Assembly: GCF_003046585.1 (NCBI RefSeq)
Contig: NZ_QAAE01000016.1
Coordinates: forward strand, 1-61,942
Direction of reading: 5' to 3'
Length of the DNA: 61,942 nucleotides
Origin: Nitrosomonas aestuarii
GTDB lineage: Bacteria > Pseudomonadota > Gammaproteobacteria > Burkholderiales > Nitrosomonadaceae
Part shown: piece after piece, positions 1-9,200 of the stretch
How the letters are laid out: every line of letters begins with the position of its first letter
Numbering within the stretch: the stretch's first letter is position 1
Notes under the pieces: generated by a model
Told to the model about the DNA's origin: nothing
What the model saw: the letters and a program-made list of their open reading frames with translations, nothing else
The model's database searches: none
Program-made: the position numbers and the translations under genes

Positions 1-92
1 ATAAAAAAGTAATTGTGGAATGAGGCACGACTTGCTAAAGTGATTATGACAAAGTCGCTCGGTAATTAGACCGACAGTTTCCCTTGGTAATC
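1..92. mobile_element. Terminal end of an insertion sequence, cut by the window edge
   Basis: Two repeat units of about 25 bases lie at 43-67 and 68-91. The second (agaccgacagtttccctt at 68-85, then ggtaat) is the exact reverse complement of 61798-61821 at the other end of the window. Reading outward on the plus strand here and on the minus strand at the right edge, every unit ends in a ttGGT-like tip, so this is taken as the outer end of an IS lying mostly left of the window. Bases 1-42 do not match the transposase-proximal side of the right copy, so this is probably the opposite end. No transposase C-terminus can be called. Confidence 0.6.
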
Positions 93-196
93 ACAAACCC
101 TCATGACTCATACTAATGATAAAACACAGAATTGGCATGCTCAATTTAGCCGAAGAACTTGGTTACTAAACCTAAATTCCGACGCAGAAACTGCAA

Positions 197-391
197 TTAT
201 TGTCTGATGCTGGCACGTCGTTTAAGCCTGGCAGGCTCAGAGCCTATCTTGACAACCGTTCCGATAAGTGCGCGGCTTCTTTTTGTGCGGTCCAACGGCG
301 AGGATAAGGTCTTATGGTAGCTCTCAGCCAGATCATCCCATGACGTGCAAACGCTTAGCTTTACTTGGCGATTGTTGGGATCAAGTATCAT
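197..391 (-). pseudogene. Decayed transposase fragment (IS5/IS1182-like N-terminus)
   Basis: The minus-strand reading frame contains LDPNNRQVKLS followed by WDDLAESYHKTLSS and RALIGTVVKI. This resembles the conserved start of IS5/IS1182-type transposases, which have a LDPxNRWVxLA motif, a WDxLAxxYxxxL motif and an ARLxIGAxIIK motif. After about 45 residues the similarity stops and the frame closes. There is no complete start, catalytic DDE region or terminal repeat. The match is by remembered family pattern, not by a search. Confidence 0.45.
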
Positions 392-974
392 GTCTGGTGC
401 GCATCAAACCCTTAGAGGGTAAATTATTTTTGTCGTTTATAGCCACTCAGAGTGCGCAACTTTCGGGGTTATTTCACTGATTTGCGTGCACTATTGTGCC
501 AAAATTCGCAACATTTATCTATACCATCAGTCGATTATACGTTCCGAATAAGCTCTGTTTGCTAAATGTCAGGTGCTACATTCATTTAAATTCTGTTGTT
601 GCCGAATTAATCATCAACTCAGACGGTATATATACCCAACATTTCGCGTGACTGGTTGGTGATGTTAGCATGTGCATGGATGCGACAACTTCTAAGTTTT
701 GCTATGGCTAATATAGAAGCTCATAACTATTTCTTCGCTACCAACAACAGTGCGCAGACAAAAGAAACTAAAAGACCCGACAATATCGGCGCCAATACTA
801 TTTCATTATCAGTTACCATGAAATATAGGTAAAGAATCAATGAAAATAACAGTGAAATAGTCATGAAAAGTTTTATCATATTTAAGCATCTTTTTTGGTA
901 ATTAATTTGAAACTGTAGCTGTTAAAATTAACCAGATCAATATTTAACCTCATTAATTATTCTTTTATTCTTTA
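392..974. other. Intergenic, AT-rich, no recognisable gene
   Basis: No frame in this stretch gives a protein I recognise. It lies between two decayed transposase fragments and is probably eroded mobile-element or intergenic DNA. Confidence 0.4.
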
Positions 975-1214
975 ATGATTTTTTCCAGTATTCCTTACCG
1001 GTATAAAAATTGTTTTCCGTCTGTGCATAAGGCATTCAAAGAACCCAAATATACGTTTCTTAAAAATCCTGAGTCGCTCTCAGAAACAAAACAACAGCAA
1101 TTACTGACTCAGGTTATGACAAGAATGTTTTATAGAGCTAATTTGACTAAATTGGGTAACAGTGAAGGCACTGGTGGCGAAGATGATAGTCGAACCCGCA
1201 GTGAGAATGTATAA
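975..1214 (+). pseudogene. Possible ISL3-type transposase remnant
   Basis: A 79-codon frame contains the segment FKEPKYTFLKNPESLSETKQ, which recalls the 'KxxRWLxLKNPENLTxxQ' segment in the middle of ISL3-family transposases. The similarity covers only about 30 residues (around 1030-1130). The rest of the frame is unrelated and no start or catalytic region exists. It may be a chance resemblance. Confidence 0.3.
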
Positions 1215-1589
1215 TCTATTGTATTACAATAACTTATTATTTTATGTTGCCTGGAAATAAGCATAGATAGGCATCTTTTAGCATAGCCGGTCAGTAAACG
1301 GGAAAGCCATTATACAATATCATAGTGCCCACAGGCTACGGTAGGTTTCGTCATCTCCAGTGCTGTTCTATTCAGATAAGTGCCGCTTAATGCGCTTAAG
1401 TAGTTCACACCAACCGGTTCAATCCTGTAAACAATAACTTTTCATTTCTTGCACTTTCCAGGCAAGCGTGTCGCTGATTGACACTTCATGTCGGACGTTC
1501 CTCTCTTGTCTGGTGGTTGATACACCATCACTTTGGTACCTCGATGCCGTTTTGGGTAGTGAGCGTCCATTCCATTAGAACAGTCCGAC
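1215..1589. other. Intergenic, no supported gene
   Basis: The only notable frame is a 42-codon minus-strand reading (start at 1570, MDAHYPKRHRGTKVM...) of unknown nature and no family resemblance. Nothing else is supported. Confidence 0.35.
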
Positions 1590-2173
1590 CTAGAGTTGCA
1601 GGAAATCAATGATCAGGGATGGGTAACGTTCAAACCCAACAAAACTATGGTTGCCGCCGATTTCAATGGTTTGTTTGCTGAGCGCATATTTCTTTACTGC
1701 CTCTCGATAATCGAGCACTTCATCTCCTGTTTGTTGCAGCAGCCAGAAATCCTCAGCTTGATTAAGCACCTCTATGTAAAGATCTCTTAGCTCTTGAATG
1801 TGTTTTTTTTTAGAATATAGCTCTCCTGGCTATAGGGATTGGTCTGTTCGCCAAGATAATTTGTCAATAATTCAAAGGGCTTGACTGCAGGATTTACCAA
1901 GACTGTTTTACCACCATACTTGTAATTGAGCCAAGTTGCTAAATAACCGCCTAGTGAGCTGCCCACTACACCTATTTGACATTCGTGCTGGTGCTGATCG
2001 ACAAGGCTTTGGGCAAGCAAGGCCGCTTGCAATGGGTAATTAGGTAATTGTGGGATGATTAATTTGATATCAGGTCGGTGCTGCTTACAATACTCGCGCA
2101 TGACACTCGCTTTATGTGATTGCGATGAACTGTTAAATCCATGAAGATAAAGCAGCAAAGGTGACTTGGGCAT
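1590..2173 (-). pseudogene. yqiA: YqiA/YcfP-family alpha/beta hydrolase with a frameshift
   Basis: Small serine esterase family (UPF0227). The first frame gives the N-terminal half with LLLYLHGFNSS and the nucleophile elbow GSSLGG. It stops early after an A9 run (T9 at 1803-1811 on the plus strand). One added base in that run restores a continuous reading to 1590, giving LLQQTGDEVLDY (acid residue) and GGNHSFVGFERYP (catalytic His), the expected C-terminus of the family at about 194 residues. The catalytic triad is therefore split across the frameshift. The start at 2173 (MPKSPLLLYLHGF) matches family length better than the upstream ATG at 2197. The lesion may be a real homopolymer indel, slippage-corrected expression, or a sequencing error. 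Two earlier transposase fragments lie just downstream. Confidence 0.85.
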
Positions 2174-2217
2174 CGAAATTATCTCGTTGACATTCACAAA
2201 GTCAATTTATTATTTAA

Positions 2218-3552
2218 TTAAGTTGTTGGCGTATTAGCATGGCGCCGCGATGATGAACGATTTGCGGTTGCTCGAGCAAAACCCGCTGTTCTATTGGCTG
2301 TTGACTTTGGTACATTATTTCTTCGTTTTTTTGCTTGGCTAGGTACAGGTTTTTCGTCACTTGGTCTGGTACCGCGTCCAGTCCTTATAGGTTCGGCTGT
2401 AATGCTTGGGTCGGGTTCGAAACCTGCGACAATTTGGCTAGGCAAAGCGCGTTTGACTAACCGTTCTATATTTGCCATTAACTTGAGTTCATCCACGCAC
2501 ACCAGTGAAACCGCATCACCTTCTGCACCTGCTCGACCAGTACGACCAATACGGTGAACATAGTCTTCAGCCACGTTTGGTAGTTCAAAATTGACGACAT
2601 GCGGTAAGTCGTTGATATCAATTCCGCGCGCAGCGATATCTGTTGCGACCAGAACCTGCAGAGTACCTGTCTTGAATTTAGCTAATGCTTGAGTGCGTGC
2701 CGTTTGACTTTTATTGCCGTGGATAGCAAGTGATGGGATGTCATTTTCTGTCAGAAATTTTGCCAGTTTATTGGCGCCGTGCTTAGTGCGGGTGAAGACC
2801 AATACCTGTGACCAGCAGTGTTTCTTTATCAAGTGAGCAAGCAGGTCGCGCTTGCGGTTTCGATCTACCGGATGTACCATATGTGTCACTTTATCGGCAA
2901 CTGCGTTGCGATGGGCCACTTCAATTAATATCGGTTTGTTGAGAAGATTCTCCGCCAGCTCCTTGATTTCATCAGAGAAGGTGGCCGAAAATAATAAATT
3001 CTGTCGCTGCTTTGGCAGTAATGCAAGAATCTTTTTGATATCTCGAATAAATCCCATATCCAACATGCGATCTGCTTCATCTAGGACAAGAATCTCCACT
3101 TGCTCAAGAGAGAGCGTTTTTTGCTGTATATGGTCAAGCAGACGTCCAGGTGTAGCAACCAAAATATCCACACGGCTTTTCAAGCGACTGATTTGCGGGT
3201 TGATGTTGACACCACCAATCATCATCATTGAATTCAATTTCAGATATCTGCCGTAATTGCGCACGCTTTCTTCTACTTGTGCCGCGAGTTCACGGGTAGG
3301 TACAAGAATTAATGCACGTACTGGCGGACGTCCACTGGATGGCCCTTTGACTGTTTTATCAGACAGGCGGTGCAGAATAGGTAGCGTAAAACCAGCGGTT
3401 TTACCGGTGCCTGTTTGCGCGCCTGCAAGTAAATCAGCGCCTGCGAGTACTGCTGGGATGGCTTGCATTTGAATTGGGGTAGGTACAGTGTAGCCACATT
3501 CTGTGACAGCACGAATAATATTCTCGGACAAGCCGAATGATGAGAAAGACAT
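2218..3552 (-). CDS. rhlE: DEAD-box ATP-dependent RNA helicase RhlE
   Basis: A 444-residue cytoplasmic helicase that unwinds short RNA duplexes using ATP, in the RhlE branch linked to ribosome assembly and RNA turnover. Visible motifs in order are the Q motif (GYTVPTPIQ, about residue 20), Walker [23 protein letters not shown] box [11 protein letters not shown] (FSATF), ARGID and [10 protein letters not shown]. The last roughly 70 residues are a basic, low-complexity tail rich in Arg, Ser and Thr, typical of RhlE proteins and expected to bind RNA. The N-terminus [12 protein letters not shown] is standard for RhlE. It is transcribed away from an 860-base intergenic region and lies 45 bases upstream of yqiA on the same strand. 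Confidence 0.95.
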   Translation of the reverse strand: MSFSSFGLSENIIRAVTECGYTVPTPIQMQAIPAVLAGADLLAGAQTGTGKTAGFTLPILHRLSDKTVKGPSSGRPPVRALILVPTRELAAQVEESVRNYGRYLKLNSMMMIGGVNINPQISRLKSRVDILVATPGRLLDHIQQKTLSLEQVEILVLDEADRMLDMGFIRDIKKILALLPKQRQNLLFSATFSDEIKELAENLLNKPILIEVAHRNAVADKVTHMVHPVDRNRKRDLLAHLIKKHCWSQVLVFTRTKHGANKLAKFLTENDIPSLAIHGNKSQTARTQALAKFKTGTLQVLVATDIAARGIDINDLPHVVNFELPNVAEDYVHRIGRTGRAGAEGDAVSLVCVDELKLMANIERLVKRALPSQIVAGFEPDPSITAEPIRTGRGTRPSDEKPVPSQAKKRRNNVPKSTANRTAGFARATANRSSSRRHANTPTT

Positions 3553-4414
3553 AAAACTCCAACGGGGATAAGGTCGGTCTGTTCTACTGGTTCAGTATGA
3601 CAGTCATGGTGAGTAGGTGATGAATAATGCAAAAAACCTAAATCATCTGATAAGAATTATAATATGGATTGATATAAAAAATAACTAACATTGTCTAAAC
3701 TTACCAGTAAAAAAACAAATAATGAAAAAAATGTTGCCAGTGAATGTTGTAATAGTCGAATAAAAGCCCAAAAAAGATCATGCTCAAAATATCCCTTTCT
3801 CGATCAACCTGGTTTTCTTTTGTTCTCGGTCTCGGTCTGTGATTTCTGGTGTTTTCAATGTGGACACAAACGCCGATGTGACTGGTAGAATTCGCTATGC
3901 GGCGCATCGTCGTCGATGGCGGTGAATGAATGCTGGCACTCTTTCTCGGTGTTTCGGCTTTGCTGATGGCATTGGCGTGCTTAAGGGTGACGGTGACTCA
4001 ACGTGCCCGGCGCTCATATCTATCCTGCTCGGTATTCCTTGCAGCACTGGTTCCTCTTTCAGGCTGATTGGTGCTGATTGTGAGAGAGATTCTATGAATA
4101 TTTGCAGTTGTGCAAATCCTATGGAAGGCAACATTTTGTTCAAAAAACTTTTTTCTGTGTTGTCGCAGACGCTTTTTCGGTGCTAACTGAAACGAGCCAA
4201 TTATGCAGGTGAACATTCCAGCTTTTCCGGTGACTAATTGTGTTGAATTAACACTGCGTTATTCCTGAGATTCTAAATTCACATTACTTATAGGAAAGTG
4301 GTATGGGCGCTATAAGCCTGTATCAGGAGAATAATTCCGCTACGTCTCATTGCCGCCGGCGCGCTTTGCCGTTACACGATAATAAATATAAGATTTTTAT
4401 AGGTGGAAAACAAT
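3553..4414. other. Long intergenic region between rhlE and rnk
   Basis: About 860 bases with no recognisable full-length gene. The one frame with protein-like character is a 45-codon plus-strand reading at 3930-4067, described separately. The rest is short uninformative frames on both strands. It carries the promoters for rhlE (minus) and rnk (plus), which I cannot place. Confidence 0.4.
3930..4067 (+). CDS. Possible small two-segment membrane peptide or remnant
   Basis: A 45-codon frame starts MLALFLGVSALLMALACL, has a short basic stretch (QRARRS) and then a second hydrophobic run (SCSVFLAALVPLSG) before TGA. This is the pattern of a two-helix membrane peptide or the N-terminus of a larger decayed membrane protein. 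There is no convincing ribosome binding site and no family match. Confidence 0.2.
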   Translation: MLALFLGVSALLMALACLRVTVTQRARRSYLSCSVFLAALVPLSG

Positions 4415-4828
4415 ATGAACCAAAGACCCGAAATTATTATTTCATCACTTGATGCAGAACGTTTAGACAGAATGCTTGATTCCTTGGGGGATAAACAATT
4501 TCCGGGGAAGGATGCGCTTCTTGCTGAACTGAATCGTGCAGATATCGTTGCACCTGAAGAAATGCCGCCTGATATTGTTACGATGAATTCGACGGTTAAT
4601 TTTAAAGAAATTGCATCCGGTAAAGTGTTTTCTTTAACGCTTGCCTATCCACATGGAAACCATAATAGTGATGCAACCGTTTCTATACTTGCGCCGGTGG
4701 GCAGTGCATTACTCGGGCTTAAAGAGGGTGATCAAATAGAATGGCCGAAGCCCGGTGGCGGCTTGTTGTCAGTAGAAATCATTGAAGTCGTGTATCAACC
4801 TGAACGTGAAGGTATATTTCACAGGTAA
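4415..4828 (+). CDS. rnk: Nucleoside diphosphate kinase regulator Rnk (GreA/B family)
   Basis: A 137-residue protein with a short N-terminal helical part and a GreA/GreB-type C-terminal domain. The Rnk family binds RNA polymerase near the secondary channel and was named for its effect on nucleoside diphosphate kinase. Typical features are a start like RPEIIISSLDAERLDRML, the central NSTVNFKE, and a C-terminal ILAPVGSALLGLKEGD...WPKPGG stretch that matches the GreA fold. An ATG at 4415 is preceded by AGGTGG at 4401-4406 with good spacing. The upstream in-frame GTG at 4403 overlaps that site and is rejected. It is monocistronic, with 116 bases to the next gene. Confidence 0.9.
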   Translation: MNQRPEIIISSLDAERLDRMLDSLGDKQFPGKDALLAELNRADIVAPEEMPPDIVTMNSTVNFKEIASGKVFSLTLAYPHGNHNSDATVSILAPVGSALLGLKEGDQIEWPKPGGGLLSVEIIEVVYQPEREGIFHR

Positions 4829-4944
4829 TCAAGACGTTTTTACCGTACCAGGAGATGCTGCTATACCGAATAGTTTTTCATTGCTTCGCAATTACAAACT
4901 GACGTATGGTGGCAACGTTATCCTGCTTTGCGAGCGTTGAGTTC

Positions 4945-5523
4945 ATGAGGCCATTTTCGTCATTGCTGGCTGAAGTGCGTGCCTGCACCATTTGTGAGTG
5001 CCATTTGCCGCTTGGCCCACGGCCTGTGCTTCAATTGCATCCAAAGGCAAAGATTCTGATCGCGGGTCAGGCGCCGGGTAGAAAAGCTCATGACTCGGGT
5101 GTACCTTTTGATGATGCCAGCGGTAAACGCTTACGTGAGTGGCTGGGTATGACCTGCGAAGTGTTCTACGACCCGGAGCTGATCGCCATACTGCCAATGA
5201 GCTTTTGTTTCCCCGGTACAAGTGATTCAGGAGATGTGCCGCCGCGATCCGAGTGTGCGGCTGCATGGCACAGACAACTTATGGCGCAGCTTTGTCATCT
5301 GGAACTCACCTTGGTGCTTGGACAGTACGCACAGGCGCATCATTTCGGTGAAACTGGTTCATCCCTAACCGAACGGGTGAAGTCGTGGCGTACTTATTGG
5401 CCGCATATGATACCGCTTCCACATCCTAGTCCGAGAAACAATCTTTGGATACGCCGCAACCCCTGGTTTGAGATCGAACTACTTCCGTCGCTTCGAGAGC
5501 GAGTGTCAGAAATTCTTATATGA
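4945..5523 (+). CDS. Uracil-DNA glycosylase family protein
   Basis: A 192-residue member of the uracil-DNA glycosylase superfamily, in the family-4-like group that excises uracil in base-excision repair. The nucleotide-binding motif GQAPGRKAHDSGVPFDD and the second motif LPHPSPRN are both present, followed by the usual NPWFE near the C-terminus. Cysteines in CTIC (near the start), MSFCFPG and RSECA could ligate an iron-sulfur cluster, as in family 4. The start at 4945 (MRPFSSLL) is chosen over the in-frame ATG at 4906 because the extra 13 residues have no family character. It follows rnk on the same strand but with a 116-base gap. Confidence 0.8.
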   Translation: MRPFSSLLAEVRACTICECHLPLGPRPVLQLHPKAKILIAGQAPGRKAHDSGVPFDDASGKRLREWLGMTCEVFYDPELIAILPMSFCFPGTSDSGDVPPRSECAAAWHRQLMAQLCHLELTLVLGQYAQAHHFGETGSSLTERVKSWRTYWPHMIPLPHPSPRNNLWIRRNPWFEIELLPSLRERVSEILI

Positions 5524-5679
5524 CGAACAGCAACAAAGCATGAAGCTAACGCAGTGTATCTGGATTCACTGAATTGGCTTAAATTATGTGCTGGTTTCGG
5601 TATTTTTGCTTAAATTGATTTGCGATTAAATGGGTGTTGACGGACACTGTTGGTTTGGACATTGAGGCTAATCAATATC

Positions 5680-6267
5680 ATGAGTATCACTCATCAACTG
5701 CTGTTATTGATACGCATCACAAAATCCCGTAATATCGCGCGCCGTTATTTTGTGGTCAATGGATTTGATGGTGCGCTGACTATGTTGGGGTTACTAACCG
5801 GATTCTACGTGAGCGGTCAGAACACATTGCCCGTGGTGATCAGTGTGTGCCTGGGTGCTGCTATTGCATTGGGCATGAGCGGAATGACCAGCGCGTATAT
5901 CAGTGAAGCGGCGGAAAAAAGGCGCGAGTTGAAGCGACTTGAAAGGGCCATGATTGCAGACCTAGGCGAATCAGCTTATGGGCATGCAGCTCGTTTGATG
6001 CCGTTTCTCATCGCTATTGTGAATGGCCTGGCGCCTTTCCTGATAGCATTGCTTATCATATCGCCACTGGCATTAGCGCACTGGCAGCCACAGCTTGTTC
6101 CCAATCCATTGGAAACTGCAGCAGTGGTTGCGTTCCTGATCATATTTTTGTTGGGTGTATTTCTTGGCCGTATTAATGGCCGTTTCTGGTTATGGTCAGG
6201 ATTGCAAACACTAATTGTCGCAGCGATGACTGCGTTGCTGATTTATGTTCTGAGTCCGCTTAAATAG
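5680..6267 (+). CDS. VIT1/CCC1-like integral membrane protein
   Basis: A 195-residue protein with about five hydrophobic segments. It opens with SRNIARRYFVVNGFDGALTM, close to the N-terminal signature of the VIT1/CCC1 transporter superfamily (vacuolar iron and manganese transporters and bacterial relatives). A charged loop (SEAAEKRRELKRLERAMI) separates the first helices from the rest, as in that family. The substrate is unknown; ferrous iron or manganese is a family-based guess. The start at 5680 has GAGG at 5664-5667; the earlier frame opening at 5650 is rejected. Its 3' end overlaps the convergent RTX gene by 8 bases. Confidence 0.7.
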   Translation: MSITHQLLLLIRITKSRNIARRYFVVNGFDGALTMLGLLTGFYVSGQNTLPVVISVCLGAAIALGMSGMTSAYISEAAEKRRELKRLERAMIADLGESAYGHAARLMPFLIAIVNGLAPFLIALLIISPLALAHWQPQLVPNPLETAAVVAFLIIFLLGVFLGRINGRFWLWSGLQTLIVAAMTALLIYVLSPLK

Positions 6268-9200
6268 AATATTCAATACCTGTATTCGATAAGCCAATCA
6301 GATCAATATTCACTGCATTCAGATCGGTTTCGGCGGCAAGTACGCCGAGTTCCCCCGTTGTCATGCCATTATTCAATACATCGATAAATGGCTGTGCTTG
6401 TCCTGCTGTTGGTGGCGATCCTACGAGATTAGTCCACAGCAATGTGACGAATTTTTCAGGTGTGTTGCCACCGGCTATTTTGATTGCCAGTTCTGTAAGT
6501 TCTTCATAGGTCATGCCATCGTCCAGCAAATCAAGGCCAACGCCGACGAATTCAGGATTGCGTACATGCTCTCGGCCAAAAGCTGCACCCAGCACTCTGG
6601 CAACTTGCCCTGCGCTTGTGTTCAGGTCATATGCGATTCCAATGTCGGAAAACTGCAGTCGCTCAACATTGATCAGTGTATCCTGACCATCATCATTGGT
6701 TGTGCTGATGACCTCAAACCGATCACTGCTGCGTGTAATTGTATAACTTGCGATTGGATTTGAAAATATTGCTGTGTCCGATCCACCTTTACCGTCAAAA
6801 ATATCGTTGCCCTGTAATCCTTCGAATATATTGACGCCGTCATCTCCGTCGAATTGATCATCAGCCGATGAGCCGATAAGTTGAGCAGCGCCAGCAACAA
6901 ATTGTTCGATGTTGGTAAATGTACCAGCTGCTGACTTTGTATCCGTTATGAAATCAATTTCAAGATCAGTGTCTGTGCCGCTATTGTCTTCAAACACAGA
7001 AAAAAATGCGAGATCGTTGGTCGAATTGGCATAAGTTGCTTCTGCCTCAAGGACACCCTGCGGTGTGAGCATGACGTTTCCTGAATTGCGGGGTGCCGTG
7101 CCGGAGTCGTCTTTCCAAACGGGCTTGTCAAATTCAAGTTCAGCAACATAAGTACCTGCAACAGTATCAATACGTATTGTGCCGCCTAATGTGCCGAAGT
7201 CCAATACATCAATACCGTCACCGCCGTCAATTGTCATGTTACCCAGACCAATCACAAACTGGTCGTTACCTGTTCCGCCGATGGCGTTATCATCGCCGTC
7301 GAGTACAAGCACATCATTGCCTGCACGGCCATCAAGCATATCCGCACCCGCGCCACCGGAAAGCATATTGTCAAGATCGTTACCCAGTATCGTATCGTCG
7401 CCGTCTCCGCCGATAATATTCTCAATACCTGAAAGTGTGTCATTTTCCTGACCGCCGTCGAACAATCTGAAGCGTGCAATACCATCAACCAGATCAGCAA
7501 AAAGATGGCCGAAACTGGCGGTCTCAATTTCACCAAGATTACCACCTGGCGCAGCAAAAGCCCATGTAGCTGTATCAATGCCGGTGCCGCCGTTGATGTC
7601 GTCATTGCCCGCGCCGCCATGCAGTAGATCGTCACCGGTATCTCCGAATAATATGTCGTTGCCCGCGCCGCCATAAAGTGCATCCTCGCCGCTGCGGCCA
7701 TAGATAGTATCGTTGCCACCGGCACCGATAATCCGTTCGCCCGCATTGCCGCCAAGCAGCATATCAGAATGGTTATCTGATCCGATGAGTTCTTCGATAC
7801 CGGTTACAGTGCCGGAAAAGCGATCGCTGCCGTCGAAGGTGTCGACTGTGCCGGCAAGCAGGTCAACATTCAACCCTGCAAAAATACTGCGCTGGTTAGC
7901 TGAAAGGGTGTCGCGATCTGTGCCACCGTCAATTCTGACTTCTCCGCTTCGGAGGATAAAAATATCGTTACCCTGACCGCCCTTTGCCTGTACCAGATGG
8001 CTGGAGCCAGAGTCAATTTCAATGCGATCGTCACCTTCACCGCCGTCTACAAGGCCATCATCTTTTATCATGATGGTGTCGTCGCCCAGTTCTCCAAAGA
8101 GGTTGAATGAAGGATTGTTATCGCCGCCATTGTTTCCACGGATAAAGTCATTGCCGCCGCCACCGTAAACGGTGATTTCTCCCCGGTCACGCAAATCAAA
8201 ATGGTCGTCCTGGTCGCCTGAGACATAAACGTCAAAATTTCCCACGTTGCCCGATGCAATTACTGAAGGACCAAATTCATTTTGTAAGCTGCCGTCAGGT
8301 GTTGCCAGTTCATCACCTTCCAGCGCATTGAATGCACGAAGCGTGGAACCGATAGAGCCGTCCAGCCGCACCAGCCAGCGCACATCAGGATTTTCCGTTA
8401 AATAGAGCGTATCAAAACCGCCGCCACCGTCGTAGTTGGCGCCGCCTGTGCCGGCATAGACAATATCATCGCCACTGCCGCCACCGACAAATCTTCCGGC
8501 AAGCTGTCCATATAATGTGTCATTACCGGCGCCACCGTCAATTTCGATATATTTGCCGGGCCCGCCGTATAAAATATCATTAAAATCAGAACCGATAAAT
8601 TGTTCAATATTAATGGCTGTATCGGTTGCAATAACGGTGTTGCCGTTGGCCGACATGCGTTCAATTTTACCTGTTTCGGCAAATACCTGAACCGGACCGG
8701 GGGCTTCCTGAGAACGAGCTTTTGACCTTGTACCATCATTGATATATTCACGCTGGAGTATATCGAAAATATCGGAAGCATAGGTAATCGCATCAAAGTC
8801 ACCTTCGCCGCCGTCGTAATAATTAATGAGTCCCGGAATTGTCTGGTCACCGGCAACCAGCGTATCGTTGCCTTCGCCGCCAAACAGTGCATCGTTCCCG
8901 GGGCCCCCGATCAGAATATCCTGGCTGGGTCCACCATCGAGTATGTCGTTGCCACTGCGGCCGTCCAGTACATCCCGGTCGGACGAAGCTACCAGACGGT
9001 TATTGGCGGCATCGCCAAATTGCACGGTCTGGCGGTGATCTTCAACTACGACGTTTTCAACGGAGCTTAACGTGGATGTGTTATTGCTGCCCGCAAAGAT
9101 GGTGCCACGTTCCATATCGACATCAATCGTTGGGTTGCCGGATTCATTATTAACGGGAAACCGCCAGGTATCACTACCGCTGCCACCGGAGAAAAAATCT

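Noticed and set aside
1410..1570. 42-codon minus-strand frame MDAHYPKRHRGTK...
   Set aside because: Too short and of unknown family; not supported as a gene.
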